Shown here piece by piece: positions 27,596-36,707 of a stretch of DNA of 64,000 nucleotides. The DNA comes from Gloeomargaritales cyanobacterium VI4D9. Its GTDB lineage: Bacteria; Cyanobacteriota; Cyanobacteriia; Gloeomargaritales; Gloeomargaritaceae. Within the stretch, counting starts at the first letter, position 1. The number at the start of each line of letters is the position of its first letter. The position numbers were made by a program, and so were the translations under genes. The stretch covers positions 1,277,157 through 1,341,156 of the forward strand of contig OV696605.1 of assembly GCA_927797885.1 (NCBI GenBank), given 5' to 3'. The notes beneath the pieces are model-generated. The model worked only from the letters and a program-made list of their open reading frames with translations, made no database searches and had not been told where the DNA came from.

Positions 27596-27730
27596 ATGGA
27601 CTTTTTACCCCAAATTGACTGGCGGATTGCGCTGGTGCTTGGTCCGGTGGTGGTAGCCGCCAGTTGGGCTGCTTTTAATATCGCTGGTGCCGCCCTGCAA
27701 CAGTGGCAACGGATGAACCGGAAAGCCTGA
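27596..27730 (+). CDS. psbY: photosystem II protein Y
   Basis: A 44-residue single-helix thylakoid protein: MDFLPQIDWRIALVLGPVVV and then AASWAAFNIAGAALQQ. This matches the PsbY pattern DWR..VVLxPxxxAxSWAxFNI. PsbY sits at the edge of photosystem II beside cytochrome b559. A strong ribosome site (GGAGGAG, 5-base spacing) precedes the ATG. The last 56 bases overlap in antisense the end of the protein kinase gene. Identification is secure despite the small size. Confidence 0.93.
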   Translation: MDFLPQIDWRIALVLGPVVVAASWAAFNIAGAALQQWQRMNRKA

Positions 27731-29501
27731 GTTTGTCCTCAGTTATTGGGTGTATTGGCCGGAGTACGAAAATTAGCGTTACGTTGGTCACATCCGTGCT
27801 GGTCACGTCCAATTCGTAGGTGCCTGCTACCGTGGGTTGGGCTGTGCAGTACAACGTCTGTGCCGCCAATACCCGCCCTTCCGGGGTGCGACAGGTGAGG
27901 GTCGCCATACCAATACTGCGAAGCTCGACAAACAATTCCTGATCCGGGGGGGCGGTGAACAAAAACCGTTTGCCTTGACTGGGGCTGATGCGAGCGGTTA
28001 CTTCGGTCTGGGTGGCTCCCTCCGCTAGGGTAATGGGCACCGCTTCCAGGGTAGGGGCGGGGGGTGGGGCTTCACTCAGCAAGACGCTTAACCGGTACTC
28101 CTGGAGGGCGGCGGTGGGATTGGTGACTAGGATTTGATATTTGCCTGCGGGGATTTTGTCCTGCCATTGTTTGGACAACGCAATGGTTTTCTTGTCCGGC
28201 ATGACCAGGCTGGCGGTGAGTCCGTCCCCGGTGAAGGTGAGGGTGAGTTGCTGGGGGGCGGTGGTGGTAAATTCGTACACTTGGGTTTGCCCTGGCGCAA
28301 GGCGGTTGGTGAGGGTGTTTTCTGTGCCCACCTGCAGGGGGAGGGGTACTACTGGTAGGGGATTTTTGGTTATGGTGGGGCTGGGGCTGGCTTGGGGGGT
28401 CGGAACCACGGGATTTTCCCAGGTGGGGGTGTCTGGGGTACGGCGCATCAACCAACTCACCACCAGCCAGGACAGGGTGCCCGTAAAGAGGACGAGTAAA
28501 ACGCTAACTAACGCTAGGACAATGGGACTTTCCCAGGGGCTAGGCTTGGGCACCGCTAAGGGGGTGGGTTTGGCGGCATAGACGGGGGTGGGCGGGGTGA
28601 ATTGGGGACGAGCCACAACCGTCGGCGTGCTGGTCACTGGGGGCAATTCTGGACTGGCACCACTGGGGGGCATTTCCCCCAAGGCTTTCAAGACATCCTT
28701 GGCACTGGCGTAGCGATCCCCCGGACGATGGCTGAGCATTTTATTCAGGACGTTGGTCAAGGCGGGACTCAGGGTAATGCGCTGTTGCCATCGCCAGGTC
28801 AATGTCTGGTCATCGTACAGTTCTTGGGGTTCACAGCCGGTGAGGAGCACCAAGACGGTCACCGCTAGGGTATAGAGGTCGCTGGCGGGGTACACCCGTC
28901 CGGTTTGCAGTTGTTCGGAAGGGGCATAGCCGAGTTTGCCTACGGAGGTGGCGGCGGATGCCTGGGCGGGTTGCAGGCGGCTGGCAATATCTTTCACCAC
29001 GCCAAAATCAATCAAAACCGGCATTTGATCCTGTTGGCGCAACATCAAATTATCGGGGGAAATGTCCCGGTGAATCACCCCGCAACTGTGGATATATTCC
29101 AAGACGGGCAGGACTTTCACTAATAGTTCATAGGCTTCTGGTTCGGTGAAGGTTTGTTGGCGGCGCAGGCGTTCGGCTAAGAGGGTGCGATAGTTTTTGC
29201 CCTCCACATAATCTTGCACTAAAAATAACCGTTGTTCCTGCTCAAATAGGGCATGAAAGCGGGGGATTTGCGGGTGGCGCAGTTGGTATAAAACCGCAGC
29301 TTCCCGTTTGAATAATTCCTTAGCTTTTTGGATTTGGTGGGGTTCCCCCCGGGCGGGCATAAATTCCTTGAGGACGCAGTATTCATTAAAGCGGTTTTGA
29401 TCCTGGGCTAAATAGGTGCGACCAAACCCGCCCTGTCCCAATACCCGCACAATCCGGTACCGATTTTGTAAAACCGTATGGGTGGTCAGCGGGGGACGCA
29501 T
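27675..29501 (-). CDS. Ser/Thr protein kinase with extracytoplasmic C-terminal region
   Basis: The N-terminal ~280 residues form a Hanks-type kinase: P-loop GQGGFGRTY (22-30), Lys45 in CVLKEF, catalytic HRDISPDNLML, and DFG in IDFGVVKD. HRDIS replaces the common HRDLK, which is frequent in cyanobacterial kinases of this group and keeps the catalytic Asp. A Pro-rich linker and one transmembrane helix (ALVSVLLVLFTGTLSWLVVSWL) follow. Then come two beta-rich repeats resembling pre-peptidase C-terminal domains (NRLAPGQTQVYEF..., ARISPSQGKRFLF...). It likely transduces an envelope signal. The 3' end overlaps psbY in antisense. 608 residues. Confidence 0.92.
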   Translation of the reverse strand: MRPPLTTHTVLQNRYRIVRVLGQGGFGRTYLAQDQNRFNEYCVLKEFMPARGEPHQIQKAKELFKREAAVLYQLRHPQIPRFHALFEQEQRLFLVQDYVEGKNYRTLLAERLRRQQTFTEPEAYELLVKVLPVLEYIHSCGVIHRDISPDNLMLRQQDQMPVLIDFGVVKDIASRLQPAQASAATSVGKLGYAPSEQLQTGRVYPASDLYTLAVTVLVLLTGCEPQELYDDQTLTWRWQQRITLSPALTNVLNKMLSHRPGDRYASAKDVLKALGEMPPSGASPELPPVTSTPTVVARPQFTPPTPVYAAKPTPLAVPKPSPWESPIVLALVSVLLVLFTGTLSWLVVSWLMRRTPDTPTWENPVVPTPQASPSPTITKNPLPVVPLPLQVGTENTLTNRLAPGQTQVYEFTTTAPQQLTLTFTGDGLTASLVMPDKKTIALSKQWQDKIPAGKYQILVTNPTAALQEYRLSVLLSEAPPPAPTLEAVPITLAEGATQTEVTARISPSQGKRFLFTAPPDQELFVELRSIGMATLTCRTPEGRVLAAQTLYCTAQPTVAGTYELDVTSTDVTNVTLIFVLRPIHPITEDKLRLSGSSVATVAGRHQRY

Positions 29502-29593
29502 TGCCTCACAACATTCAAGATTAATTTTAGTTTAATGCCTGGGGGCAAGACTGTTCGGTGATCGGTGCGGGGCAGGATGCGTTGCGGGTCTGT

Positions 29594-30733
29594 TCAGCCA
29601 ATTTCAGCACAATGGGCTAAGATGGCTTGGGCGGCTCGGGCTGTGGCACCGGGGGCGCCGAGGGCTTGGCGAAATTCCTGATACCGTTGGCGCATGGGGG
29701 CGGGGTTTTCCAAATAGGTGAGGGCGAGTTGGGTCAAGCGTTGGGGTTCCGCCTGCTCTTGTAATAACTCTGGGATGATTTCCCGCATCACCACCAAATT
29801 CACCGGCGACATGAAGGGAATCTGGAAGCGCAGGAAATGGCGGGCTAACCAGGCAGTGGCGGGACTTACCCGGTAGATCACCACCTGGGGCACATCCAAC
29901 AGGGCGGTTTCCAGGTTCACCGTCCCGGATTTGGCGAGGGCGAGGTCGGCGGCGGCAATCACCCGGCGGGCAGGTTCGTTCACCACCCGCACCCGCAGAT
30001 GGGATTGACAAATATCGTTTTGCAGTTGCGCCTGATATTCGGGCAGGGCGAGGGGCAACCAAAATTCCACCTCCGGGTGATGTTGTTGCAGTTGGTGGGC
30101 GGTTTGCGCCAGTACCGGCCAAAGATACTTCAATTCCTGGCGGCGGGAAGCGGGCAATAGGGCAACGACTTTTTGCGTCGGGGCAATGCCTAATTTTTGG
30201 CGCGCCTCCTGCCGGGATTCGGCGGTCGCCAGGTCGTCCACCAGGGGATGGCCCACCCAATCCACCCGGGGCACCCCCGCCTTTTGGTAATATGCCGCCT
30301 CCTGGGGAAAGACTGCCAACACCTGGTCAATCAGCGCCACAATGCCCTGGGTATTCGCCGTCCGCCAAACCCATTCCTGGGGGGCGATGTAATAAATCAG
30401 GGGACACCCCCAGCGTTTGCAGATGCGGGCGAGGGGCAGATTAAACCCCACATAGTCAATCAACACCACCACATCCGGGGGGTGGGGGGCTAAAACCCGG
30501 CGCATTTTTTGCAGTAACCGTAGCGTGGGAAACACAAACGGCAGATGCTCCAGCAGACCGATGGAACCCAGGCGCGTTGTATTCGCCAGTAATTTCGCTC
30601 CCGCCTGAGCCATCCGTTCCCCCCCAATGGCGAGAATTTCCACATCCGGGCGCAGGTGACGCAGAGCCCGGACGAGCAACGCTCCCTGTAAATCCCCGGA
30701 TACTTCCCCCGTACTAATCAGAATCCTCGGCAC
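29594..30733 (-). CDS. lpxB: lipid-A-disaccharide synthase
   Basis: The GT19 glycosyltransferase condenses UDP-diacylglucosamine with lipid X in outer-membrane lipid A assembly. The 379 residues open ILISTGEVSGDLQGA and contain IGGERMAQAG, DYVGFNLPLA, YYIAPQEWVW, VGHPLVDD and KSGTVNLE, all family hallmarks. Its start overlaps the lpxA stop by 20 bases, so the two are translationally coupled. The usual cyanobacterial partners lpxC and fabZ are not upstream here; mutY is. Confidence 0.95.
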   Translation of the reverse strand: MPRILISTGEVSGDLQGALLVRALRHLRPDVEILAIGGERMAQAGAKLLANTTRLGSIGLLEHLPFVFPTLRLLQKMRRVLAPHPPDVVVLIDYVGFNLPLARICKRWGCPLIYYIAPQEWVWRTANTQGIVALIDQVLAVFPQEAAYYQKAGVPRVDWVGHPLVDDLATAESRQEARQKLGIAPTQKVVALLPASRRQELKYLWPVLAQTAHQLQQHHPEVEFWLPLALPEYQAQLQNDICQSHLRVRVVNEPARRVIAAADLALAKSGTVNLETALLDVPQVVIYRVSPATAWLARHFLRFQIPFMSPVNLVVMREIIPELLQEQAEPQRLTQLALTYLENPAPMRQRYQEFRQALGAPGATARAAQAILAHCAEIG

Positions 30734-31547
30734 GCTGTTTGATTCCTGGAATAGGTCCCCGCCGCCCCGGACCCTGGGACTCCACCAAAAACTGATGCAA
30801 ATGCCGCAGGGTTTCGTACTGGTCGGTCAAGGGCTGGAGTTGTTCGAGGGCTTGGGACAGGGTTAAGCCAGAACGATACAAAAGGCGAAATGCCCGTTTG
30901 AGCGCCTGACCTTCCTCCCCTTGCGCCAACCCCGCCCGTTGCAACCCCACCCGGTTGAGCAGACGCACCCGCGCCGGATGCCCCTCCACCAACATATAGG
31001 GCGGCACATCCCGGTCAATGCGGCTCATGCCCCCCACCATTGCCAACCGACCAATTCGCACAAACTGATGCACCCCCAACATCCCGCCAATCGTCGCCCG
31101 CGACTCGATATGCACATGACCCGCCAAAGCCACATTATTGGCAATCACAATCGAATTTTCCAACACGCAATTGTGCGCCACATGGACATAAGCCATCAGC
31201 AGATTATGATTCCCCAGCACGGTTTCTTCCCCCGCCCGGGTTGCCCGGTTGATGGTGACGTACTCCCGGATTAAATTATTATCCCCAATCCGCACCCGGG
31301 ACAGGGAACCATCGTACTTCAAATCCTGGGGTTCCAGACCAATCGCCGCCCCCGGAAAAATGTGATTCCCCGTGCCAATTTCCGTATCCCCATCAATCAC
31401 CACATGGGCATCAATCACCGTCCCCGCCCCGATCTTGACCCGTTCGCCGATCACCGCATAGGGACCGATCCGCACCGTCGGGTGAATCTGCGCCCCCGGA
31501 TGAATGACCGCCGTCGCATGGGCTAGGGTCACAGTAACCTCAGACAT
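30714..31547 (-). CDS. lpxA: acyl-ACP--UDP-N-acetylglucosamine O-acyltransferase
   Basis: The first lipid A acyltransferase, a trimeric left-handed beta-helix. Hexapeptide repeats run from HATAVIHPGAQIHPTVRIG through HVHIESRATIGGM. The catalytic His region YVHVAHNCVL and the substrate motif GLEPQDLKYDG are present. The C-terminal helical part is normal. I choose the ATG at 31545-31547 (MSEVTVTLAH), since the longer frame to 31766 adds 73 non-homologous residues overlapping mutY. About 277 residues. It is coupled to lpxB by a 20-base overlap. Confidence 0.95.
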   Translation of the reverse strand: MSEVTVTLAHATAVIHPGAQIHPTVRIGPYAVIGERVKIGAGTVIDAHVVIDGDTEIGTGNHIFPGAAIGLEPQDLKYDGSLSRVRIGDNNLIREYVTINRATRAGEETVLGNHNLLMAYVHVAHNCVLENSIVIANNVALAGHVHIESRATIGGMLGVHQFVRIGRLAMVGGMSRIDRDVPPYMLVEGHPARVRLLNRVGLQRAGLAQGEEGQALKRAFRLLYRSGLTLSQALEQLQPLTDQYETLRHLHQFLVESQGPGRRGPIPGIKQRAEDSD

Positions 31548-31582
31548 TGCCTCGTTAAAATCATACCTGCGGCTGGCATATT

Positions 31583-32713
31583 TCACTTTGATTGTACTCG
31601 CCCCCCGCCCATTTCGAGAGGATAGGGGGGAATCGGACTTTCCTGCAAAGCCTGGATAATTTTCTGATTCGCCTGGGGAAAAGGATAGCGGCACAAATCC
31701 GGCAATTCCACCCAGGCATAGGCTTGACATCCCCGCAATTCCGGTATTCCACTCCGATAAAAGCAATGATGCACCACCAAGGTCACCCGCAGATGGGTGT
31801 AGCGATGGTTCACGGTAATCAGATGTTCCCCCACTTGAATTTCAAGTCCCAATTCTTCATAAATTTCCCGCCGAATACAGTCCGGCACCGACTCTCCCGC
31901 TTCCACCTTACCCCCCGGAAATTCCCACAGATTCGCCAATAAACCCGTACTTGGCCGCTGGTCAATCAACACCTGCCCCTGGGCATTCCAAATCACCCCC
32001 ACCCCAATCGTGCGATGGGGAATCTCCTTACCCGGTTCCCGCACCGGCAGGTCATGCTGTTGTTGGGTTTGGGTGCTCATACACCCATTCTGCCAGGGAC
32101 ACCGCCCACATTGGGGGTCTTTGGGCAAACACACCCCGGCACCCACATCCATCAGGGCTTGATTAAACCGACCCGGCGCCACCGGATCAAGCAACCTTTG
32201 CGAATAATGCCAGAGTTGTTTTTGATTCCGATGGGGGGGCGTAGTCAGGGCAAACAAACGGCTCAACACCCGCTGGACATTGCCATCCAAAATTGGAGTT
32301 GGCAGGTTAAACGCATGGCTCAAAATTCCCCCGGCGGTGGTGCGCCCAATCCCCGGCAAAGTGATTAAAGTGTCTAATGCTTGGGGAATTTTACCCCCGT
32401 ATTCCCGCACAATAATTTGGCAGGTTTGGTGCAGATAGGTCGCCCGCCGGTAATAACCCAACCCTTCCCAAAGTTTGAATATATCCTGGGGTTGGGCTTG
32501 GGCACAGGTTTGAATCGTGGGCAATTGTTTTAACCATTTTTGGTAATGGGCGATGACCGTCACCACCTGGGTTTGTTGGAGCATAAACTCCGACACCAGG
32601 ATGGCATAGGGGTCATGGGTGCGCCGCCAGGGTAAATCCCGACCATGTTGGGCATACCAGGCCAATAATTCAGTGCGAAACCATTGCCAATCCGCCCACC
32701 TGTCCCCGGTCAT
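31583..32713 (-). CDS. mutY: A/G-specific adenine glycosylase with C-terminal NUDIX domain
   Basis: MutY removes adenine mispaired with 8-oxoguanine. From the ATG at 32711-32713 (MTGDRWADWQWF) the protein shows the catalytic Glu in SEFMLQQTQV, the helix-hairpin-helix LPGIGRTTAGGIL, the catalytic Asp in ILDGNVQRVLSR, and a [4Fe-4S] cluster with spacing C-x6-C-x2-C-x5-C (CLPKDPQCGRCPWQNGC). The NUDIX-type 8-oxoG recognition domain (GGKVEAGESVPDCIRREIYEELG) follows. The longer open frame upstream runs into the neighbouring channel gene and is rejected. It lies between that channel gene and lpxA in one leftward cluster. Confidence 0.94.
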   Translation of the reverse strand: MTGDRWADWQWFRTELLAWYAQHGRDLPWRRTHDPYAILVSEFMLQQTQVVTVIAHYQKWLKQLPTIQTCAQAQPQDIFKLWEGLGYYRRATYLHQTCQIIVREYGGKIPQALDTLITLPGIGRTTAGGILSHAFNLPTPILDGNVQRVLSRLFALTTPPHRNQKQLWHYSQRLLDPVAPGRFNQALMDVGAGVCLPKDPQCGRCPWQNGCMSTQTQQQHDLPVREPGKEIPHRTIGVGVIWNAQGQVLIDQRPSTGLLANLWEFPGGKVEAGESVPDCIRREIYEELGLEIQVGEHLITVNHRYTHLRVTLVVHHCFYRSGIPELRGCQAYAWVELPDLCRYPFPQANQKIIQALQESPIPPYPLEMGGGRVQSK

Positions 32714-32720
32714 CCCCCCA

Positions 32721-34304
32721 TCAGCGGGAATCCTTGATCTGAGAACGCCATTCCTGTAGCTGTTGCGCCACCACCTCCCGTCCCCCCAGGCCAAAGGCAA
32801 TCGCCAGGGCAATCGCCACCGCCCCAAACAGCAGTCCAAACGCCAGGTTGACAATATCCGCCGCAATCCCCATCTGCCGCAGTGCCATCGCCCCCACAAA
32901 CGCCAACAGAGCAATCCGGGTGCCATGCGCCAACAAACGGGCTTGGGGCGTACCCCCATTGGCAATCAAGCGAAACACCTGATTCGCCAGATACAACCCC
33001 ACCGCCAATACCAACAAGCCCACCAACACCTGCCCAAAAATCACCAATAAACCCGTCACCACCGCCGTTAACGTCGGGATTTCGAGCACTTCCGTCGCCG
33101 CAATCGCCCCCAACTGAAGCACACCCCCCAGCACCACCAACCCCATCACCTGCGAGGGAGTTTTCTGGGATTCCGTCGGCGCAGGCACCCCCAACCCCTG
33201 CACTACTTGATTAAAGCCCACCTGGGTCAGCAGATTGGTCACCAATTCCCCGACAAACCGCCCCGCCACATAGGCCGCCAGCATGATGACCGCCGCCGTA
33301 AACACCCGGGGCAGTGCCGTCAAAATTGTATTCAGCATCGCCACCGCCGGGTCAGAAACAGCCCGAATTTCCAAAGCCTCCAACGCCGCTACCACCGTCG
33401 GGATCAAAATCAGCGCATAAACCACCGCCCCCGCCATACCCGATAAGCGGGGTTGACCCGCCTCCGCCGCCGGTAAGCCCAAGGATTGCCCCAGGCGATC
33501 CGCCCCCGCCGTGACCAGCAGATTGGTGGTAATCCCCCGCACCAAACGAGCCACCAGCCAACCCACCAAACCAATTAAGCCCGCCTTGAAAATCCGGGGC
33601 AACGCCGACAACAGTTCATTCAAAAGGTTTTGCACCGGTTGCAACGGCCCCTGCAACTGCAACGTATCCAAAATCAAGGGCAGGAAAAACAGCAACACAA
33701 ACCAATACAAAACCGTCCCCAGGGTCTCGCCCATCGTCACCGGCACCGGCTCCCCCTCCGCCCGAGGCACCGTCGCCACCGGCTGATTCATCCGCAAAGA
33801 ACCCGCCAACCGCACCACCACCAACTTCGTCACCGTCGCCAACGCCCAAGCAATAACCGCCAAAATCAGCCCCCCTAACAACTTGGGCGCATAGGCAAAC
33901 ACTTCATTCAATAACTGGGTCAAAGGTTGGGAAATGCCGGTCAATTTCAATACGTCCAAAGCACCGACCAACCCCAGCCCAATCACCAACCAGAAAATAA
34001 TCTGCCCTACCAACTTACCCGCTTGCATCGGCGCTTCCGCCGTACCAGAAATTAACCCCGAAAGCTGATTGTCAATCCCCGTTCGTTTCAAAACATTTTG
34101 GCCAATACCAGATAGAATTGTTGCCACAATCCAAGCAATAATAAAGATTCCCAAAGCCGCCATCAAATTCAATAAAAATGGTGCCAAACGTTCCCAATCT
34201 AAGGCAATCAAACCATTCATCGTTCCGATTTGCACCAAAATGGGAGCGAAAAAATGCAGTTCCTCCATTAGTGGTACTAATGAAAGCGGTACAAGACAGG
34301 ACAT
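32721..34304 (-). CDS. mechanosensitive-channel-like protein built of TM_helix repeats
   Basis: An inner-membrane protein of about 527 residues, made of five or so repeated blocks of roughly 90-100 residues. Each block has a pattern like LxxxxxFxxxPKLLxxLIxxxxAWxxA followed by a second helix and a Gly-rich turn. These are conserved TM_helix units (PF05552 type) found in MscS-related proteins; the MscS beta-domain itself is not evident. The C-terminus GLGGREVVAQQLQEW resembles the MscS pore-lining end. It may be osmotic or have another channel role. The start is uncertain: I use M at 34304 (MSCLVPLSL), but upstream ATGs to 34394 are in frame. It ends 7 bases before mutY. Confidence 0.78.
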   Translation of the reverse strand: MSCLVPLSLVPLMEELHFFAPILVQIGTMNGLIALDWERLAPFLLNLMAALGIFIIAWIVATILSGIGQNVLKRTGIDNQLSGLISGTAEAPMQAGKLVGQIIFWLVIGLGLVGALDVLKLTGISQPLTQLLNEVFAYAPKLLGGLILAVIAWALATVTKLVVVRLAGSLRMNQPVATVPRAEGEPVPVTMGETLGTVLYWFVLLFFLPLILDTLQLQGPLQPVQNLLNELLSALPRIFKAGLIGLVGWLVARLVRGITTNLLVTAGADRLGQSLGLPAAEAGQPRLSGMAGAVVYALILIPTVVAALEALEIRAVSDPAVAMLNTILTALPRVFTAAVIMLAAYVAGRFVGELVTNLLTQVGFNQVVQGLGVPAPTESQKTPSQVMGLVVLGGVLQLGAIAATEVLEIPTLTAVVTGLLVIFGQVLVGLLVLAVGLYLANQVFRLIANGGTPQARLLAHGTRIALLAFVGAMALRQMGIAADIVNLAFGLLFGAVAIALAIAFGLGGREVVAQQLQEWRSQIKDSR

Positions 34305-34710
34305 AATGACCCCCCACTTTACAGAAACAGAGTAATAAAGAGCCTTAAAAACTAAGTGCATTGTAGCACCTTCAGGTTGCGAGGCTACACTCATGCTATT
34401 TTAATATAGTTATTGTTTGCTTGATTATGTTTGCTTATAGTTATTTTTCTCTATGAACCATCTCGAAAAAGCGGTGGCCGGGATTTTGCCCCCATCCCCG
34501 GTTTTCAGTAATAACCCCTATGCTACCGGCACCATCAGGATTCTGTTAAGTAAGGGTATTGCTGATTAATGCTATGAAATTCGCCGTAGCCATGACCGGA
34601 ACCACTTCCGTCTATGGGTTTTTCCAAACTAATATTTGTTTTCAGTAATCATACACAGATTCAGCGACGCCCTATTAAGATAGGGTTAACCACCGGTAGT
34701 GCTATCCAAG

Positions 34711-34827
34711 TACAGTCTTTTGAGTGGTTATGGGATACAATTGAACCCTAATTGCTGTAGGTCAATCATGCTAAGCCTCTAGGATGATCGAGGCTTTTTG
34801 TGTCCTTTAATTGATAAATAGACTGTA
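34711..34827. repeat. family B MITE-like element (117 bp)
   Basis: Ends TACAGTCTTTT and AAATAGACTGTA. Subterminal GTGGTTATGGGATACA and TCCTTTAATTGATAAA are conserved at 46967-47083 and 60985-61101, which have exactly the same length of 117 bases. Non-coding. Confidence 0.88.
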
Positions 34828-34849
34828 ATTGTTTTTGTTGCAATGTTAT

Positions 34850-34944
34850 GGCAATCCTAAATGAACCTGAAACAGGGGTTGCAGGGGCACATCCCCCATC
34901 CTTGATTTTGGGAAATTGTTGTTCGTTAATCAAATAGGATTACT
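34850..34944. repeat. family A MITE-like element cut by the IS4-family element
   Basis: Starts GGCAATCCTAAATGA and carries the GGGGTTGCAGGGGCAC core. It reaches ATAGGATTACT at the right end. The insertion sequence that follows has duplicated the last nine bases (AGGATTACT), so it landed in this element's terminal repeat. Confidence 0.8.
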
Positions 34945-36052
34945 CAGAAGTGTTGAAAGGTAGGTAAAGGCAGAAAAAGAGGGGTCAAAATATGGTATTC
35001 TAATTCATATAAACCAAAACATGAAACAACTATGAAATTCAATTCTTTTCCCGGGATTGTCAAATTTTTACTCAAAGACCTGCCAACTAATGATTATCCA
35101 GTTCTAAATTCTCGCTTATTTTGTTCAATCTGGTTTGCTGGCATTTTAGACAAAGGAATCAACAGTTTACGGGACTTATTTTACCAATTAAATCATGCGG
35201 GCATTAAGGTTGACTTATCCACGTTTTCTAAGGCGAACAAGACAAGAGACCCACAAATTTTTATGCATCTTTATCATAAATTATTGCATTATATTGAGGA
35301 AGCTCATCCTGAAAAGAGGTTGGTTTTATGTCCTTTTGATGCTACCGTAATACCGCTGATGAGTAAGTTATTTTGGCTCCAAGGCTATCGCCAAGTAAAG
35401 TTAATAACCACTTTGAATCAAGATACGAAATCTACTGGTCATTTAATTGTTAGTCCTGGACAGGCACATGAGATTAATTTTGGTGAAGATATTGTGAAAA
35501 TGCTACCGGAAAATGGAGTCGCAGTCGGGGATAGAGGGTTTTGCAGTCACAAAGTATTTGAACAATTTATCGAAAATGATGCCCTTTTTATTATCCGTAT
35601 TAAGTCGAATTGGAAATGGGATGAAAACTATCATATCACCACAGAACGAGGTAAGGCGAGAGTAGTTTGTTTTGGCAATGTTCAACAGAAAGTAGACTAT
35701 TATTTAGCTACCAATATTCCTGAGGATGTAATGAGTAATGAAGAGATAGGGGAAGCCTATAGACAACGCTGGGCGATAGAGGTACTATGGAAATTTCTAA
35801 AGATGAACTTAAAGCTCGATAAAATGATGAGTAAAAATTTGAATGGAATTACCATTCAAATTTATGTAATTTTAATAGTTTACTTGATATTGCAACTGTT
35901 AAAAGTTCCACGGATGTACGGAAGTAAATTGGCAGATAAGTTCCGATATATACAAATCTTAATACGGCAGGAGTGGAATTTTGTCCATTGGCTCAATCGG
36001 GTCGTCCCACGCCTAAATATGTAAAGTTTTATTGCAGGATTCAACACTTGTG
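34945..36052 (+). mobile_element. IS4-family insertion sequence, complete, with 9-bp target duplication
   Basis: The 1108-bp element has terminal inverted repeats CAGAAGTGTTGAA (left) and CACAAGTGTTGAA (right, inverted). It is flanked on both sides by the direct repeat AGGATTACT (34936-34944 and 36053-36061). One transposase gene fills it. A worn copy of the right end (TTGCAGGGTTCAACACTTTTGA) stands alone at about 36902-36924. Lower GC than its surroundings indicates arrival from outside. Confidence 0.92.
35032..36024 (+). CDS. IS4-family transposase
   Basis: A 330-residue DDE transposase. First Asp in CPFDATVIPL, second in AVGDRGFCSH, and the YREK signature as YRQRWAIEVLWKFLK (Tyr, Arg, Glu, Lys all present). 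The frame is uninterrupted and the terminal repeats and target duplication are intact, so the element may be active. AT-richer codon use than neighbouring genes. The closest group by the FDATVI / GDRGF / YRxRWxIE wording appears to be the IS4Sa-like cyanobacterial elements, which I cannot verify. Confidence 0.93.
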   Translation: MKFNSFPGIVKFLLKDLPTNDYPVLNSRLFCSIWFAGILDKGINSLRDLFYQLNHAGIKVDLSTFSKANKTRDPQIFMHLYHKLLHYIEEAHPEKRLVLCPFDATVIPLMSKLFWLQGYRQVKLITTLNQDTKSTGHLIVSPGQAHEINFGEDIVKMLPENGVAVGDRGFCSHKVFEQFIENDALFIIRIKSNWKWDENYHITTERGKARVVCFGNVQQKVDYYLATNIPEDVMSNEEIGEAYRQRWAIEVLWKFLKMNLKLDKMMSKNLNGITIQIYVILIVYLILQLLKVPRMYGSKLADKFRYIQILIRQEWNFVHWLNRVVPRLNM

Positions 36053-36387
36053 AGGATTACTGTACTATCAAAGAAACTATGCGTTGTTGATGGAGTGGGT
36101 ATCATTACATAGGGCAGGCTTGCTCAATTCCTTGCTAGAACGAGGGGTTAAATTCCCGGGAATCCTCATCTTATGGACACTTGAGCAATGTCTAACCCTA
36201 TGGTTCCCACCTAGTTACTTCTAGTGGTTTGCCTAGATATGCGGAACAACCTATCCTTCCTAACAGTCCTTGTTACTCTTTTCTAAGCATTACAGTGATA
36301 GCACTACCAAAGGGAGTAGCATCTAAAATTCTGTTGTTGGTGTTCTTTTTGTTGTGTAATCTGATATTGGCATCCCTGGAAGGCAGA

Positions 36388-36502
36388 TACAGCCTATTCA
36401 CAAATTAAAGGATACAAAAAATCATGTTTCCAAGGCTTGGTCTCAATGAGGTTAAAGCAAACGGTTTTACAACCGTATCCCGTAACGCCTTAATAGGCTG
36501 TA
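36388..36502. repeat. family B MITE-like element
   Basis: 115 bases with ends TACAGCCTATTCAC and TTAATAGGCTGTA. Very close to the copy nested at 5780-5895 (shared AAAGGATACAAAAAATC and ACCGTATCCCGTAAC). Confidence 0.8.
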
Positions 36503-36561
36503 ATGGGAACCAGAAGGGTTGAATTTGAAGATTTTGAGGCTTTGCACCAAAATGTGCATCT

Positions 36562-36676
36562 ATAGCAATCCTACTTAATTTAGAAAAAAAATTTTCCAGA
36601 ACCATACACCGCAGGTGCTTCTTTGACGGGGGCGGTGCCCCTGCGACCCTTGTTCTAAACTCATTTGGGATTGCTA
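36562..36676. repeat. family A MITE-like element
   Basis: Ends ATAGCAATCCTA and GGGATTGCTAT, with the GACGGGGGCGGTGCCCCTGC hairpin core. The right half is nearly identical to 47143-47262. Confidence 0.85.
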
Positions 36677-36707
36677 TATCCTGATGATGCAAAACATTGT
36701 TATTTAA

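Larger units (their letters stand above)
34395..34944. other. intergenic region with family B and family A elements
   Basis: Apart from the two repeats (34711-34827, 34850-34944) I see no supported gene. A 38-codon frame at 34453-34569 (MNHLEKAVAGILPP...) lacks a ribosome site and is not credited. An inverted pair around CCTATTAAGATAGG at 34669-34682 is too weak to name. Confidence 0.5.

Noticed and set aside
31583-32965. Extending mutY to the upstream start at 32965
   Set aside because: The extra 84 residues are Trp/Arg-rich and are an antisense-free shadow of the channel gene; homology begins at the ATG ending at 32713.
33314-33849. Several Gly- or Pro-rich frames on both strands within the channel gene
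   Set aside because: Low-complexity shadows of a Gly/Ala/Val-rich membrane protein gene.
34453-34569. A 38-codon ORF (MNHLEKAVAGILPP...)
   Set aside because: No ribosome site, no recognisable family, and it lies in a region dominated by repeats. It could be real but is not supported.
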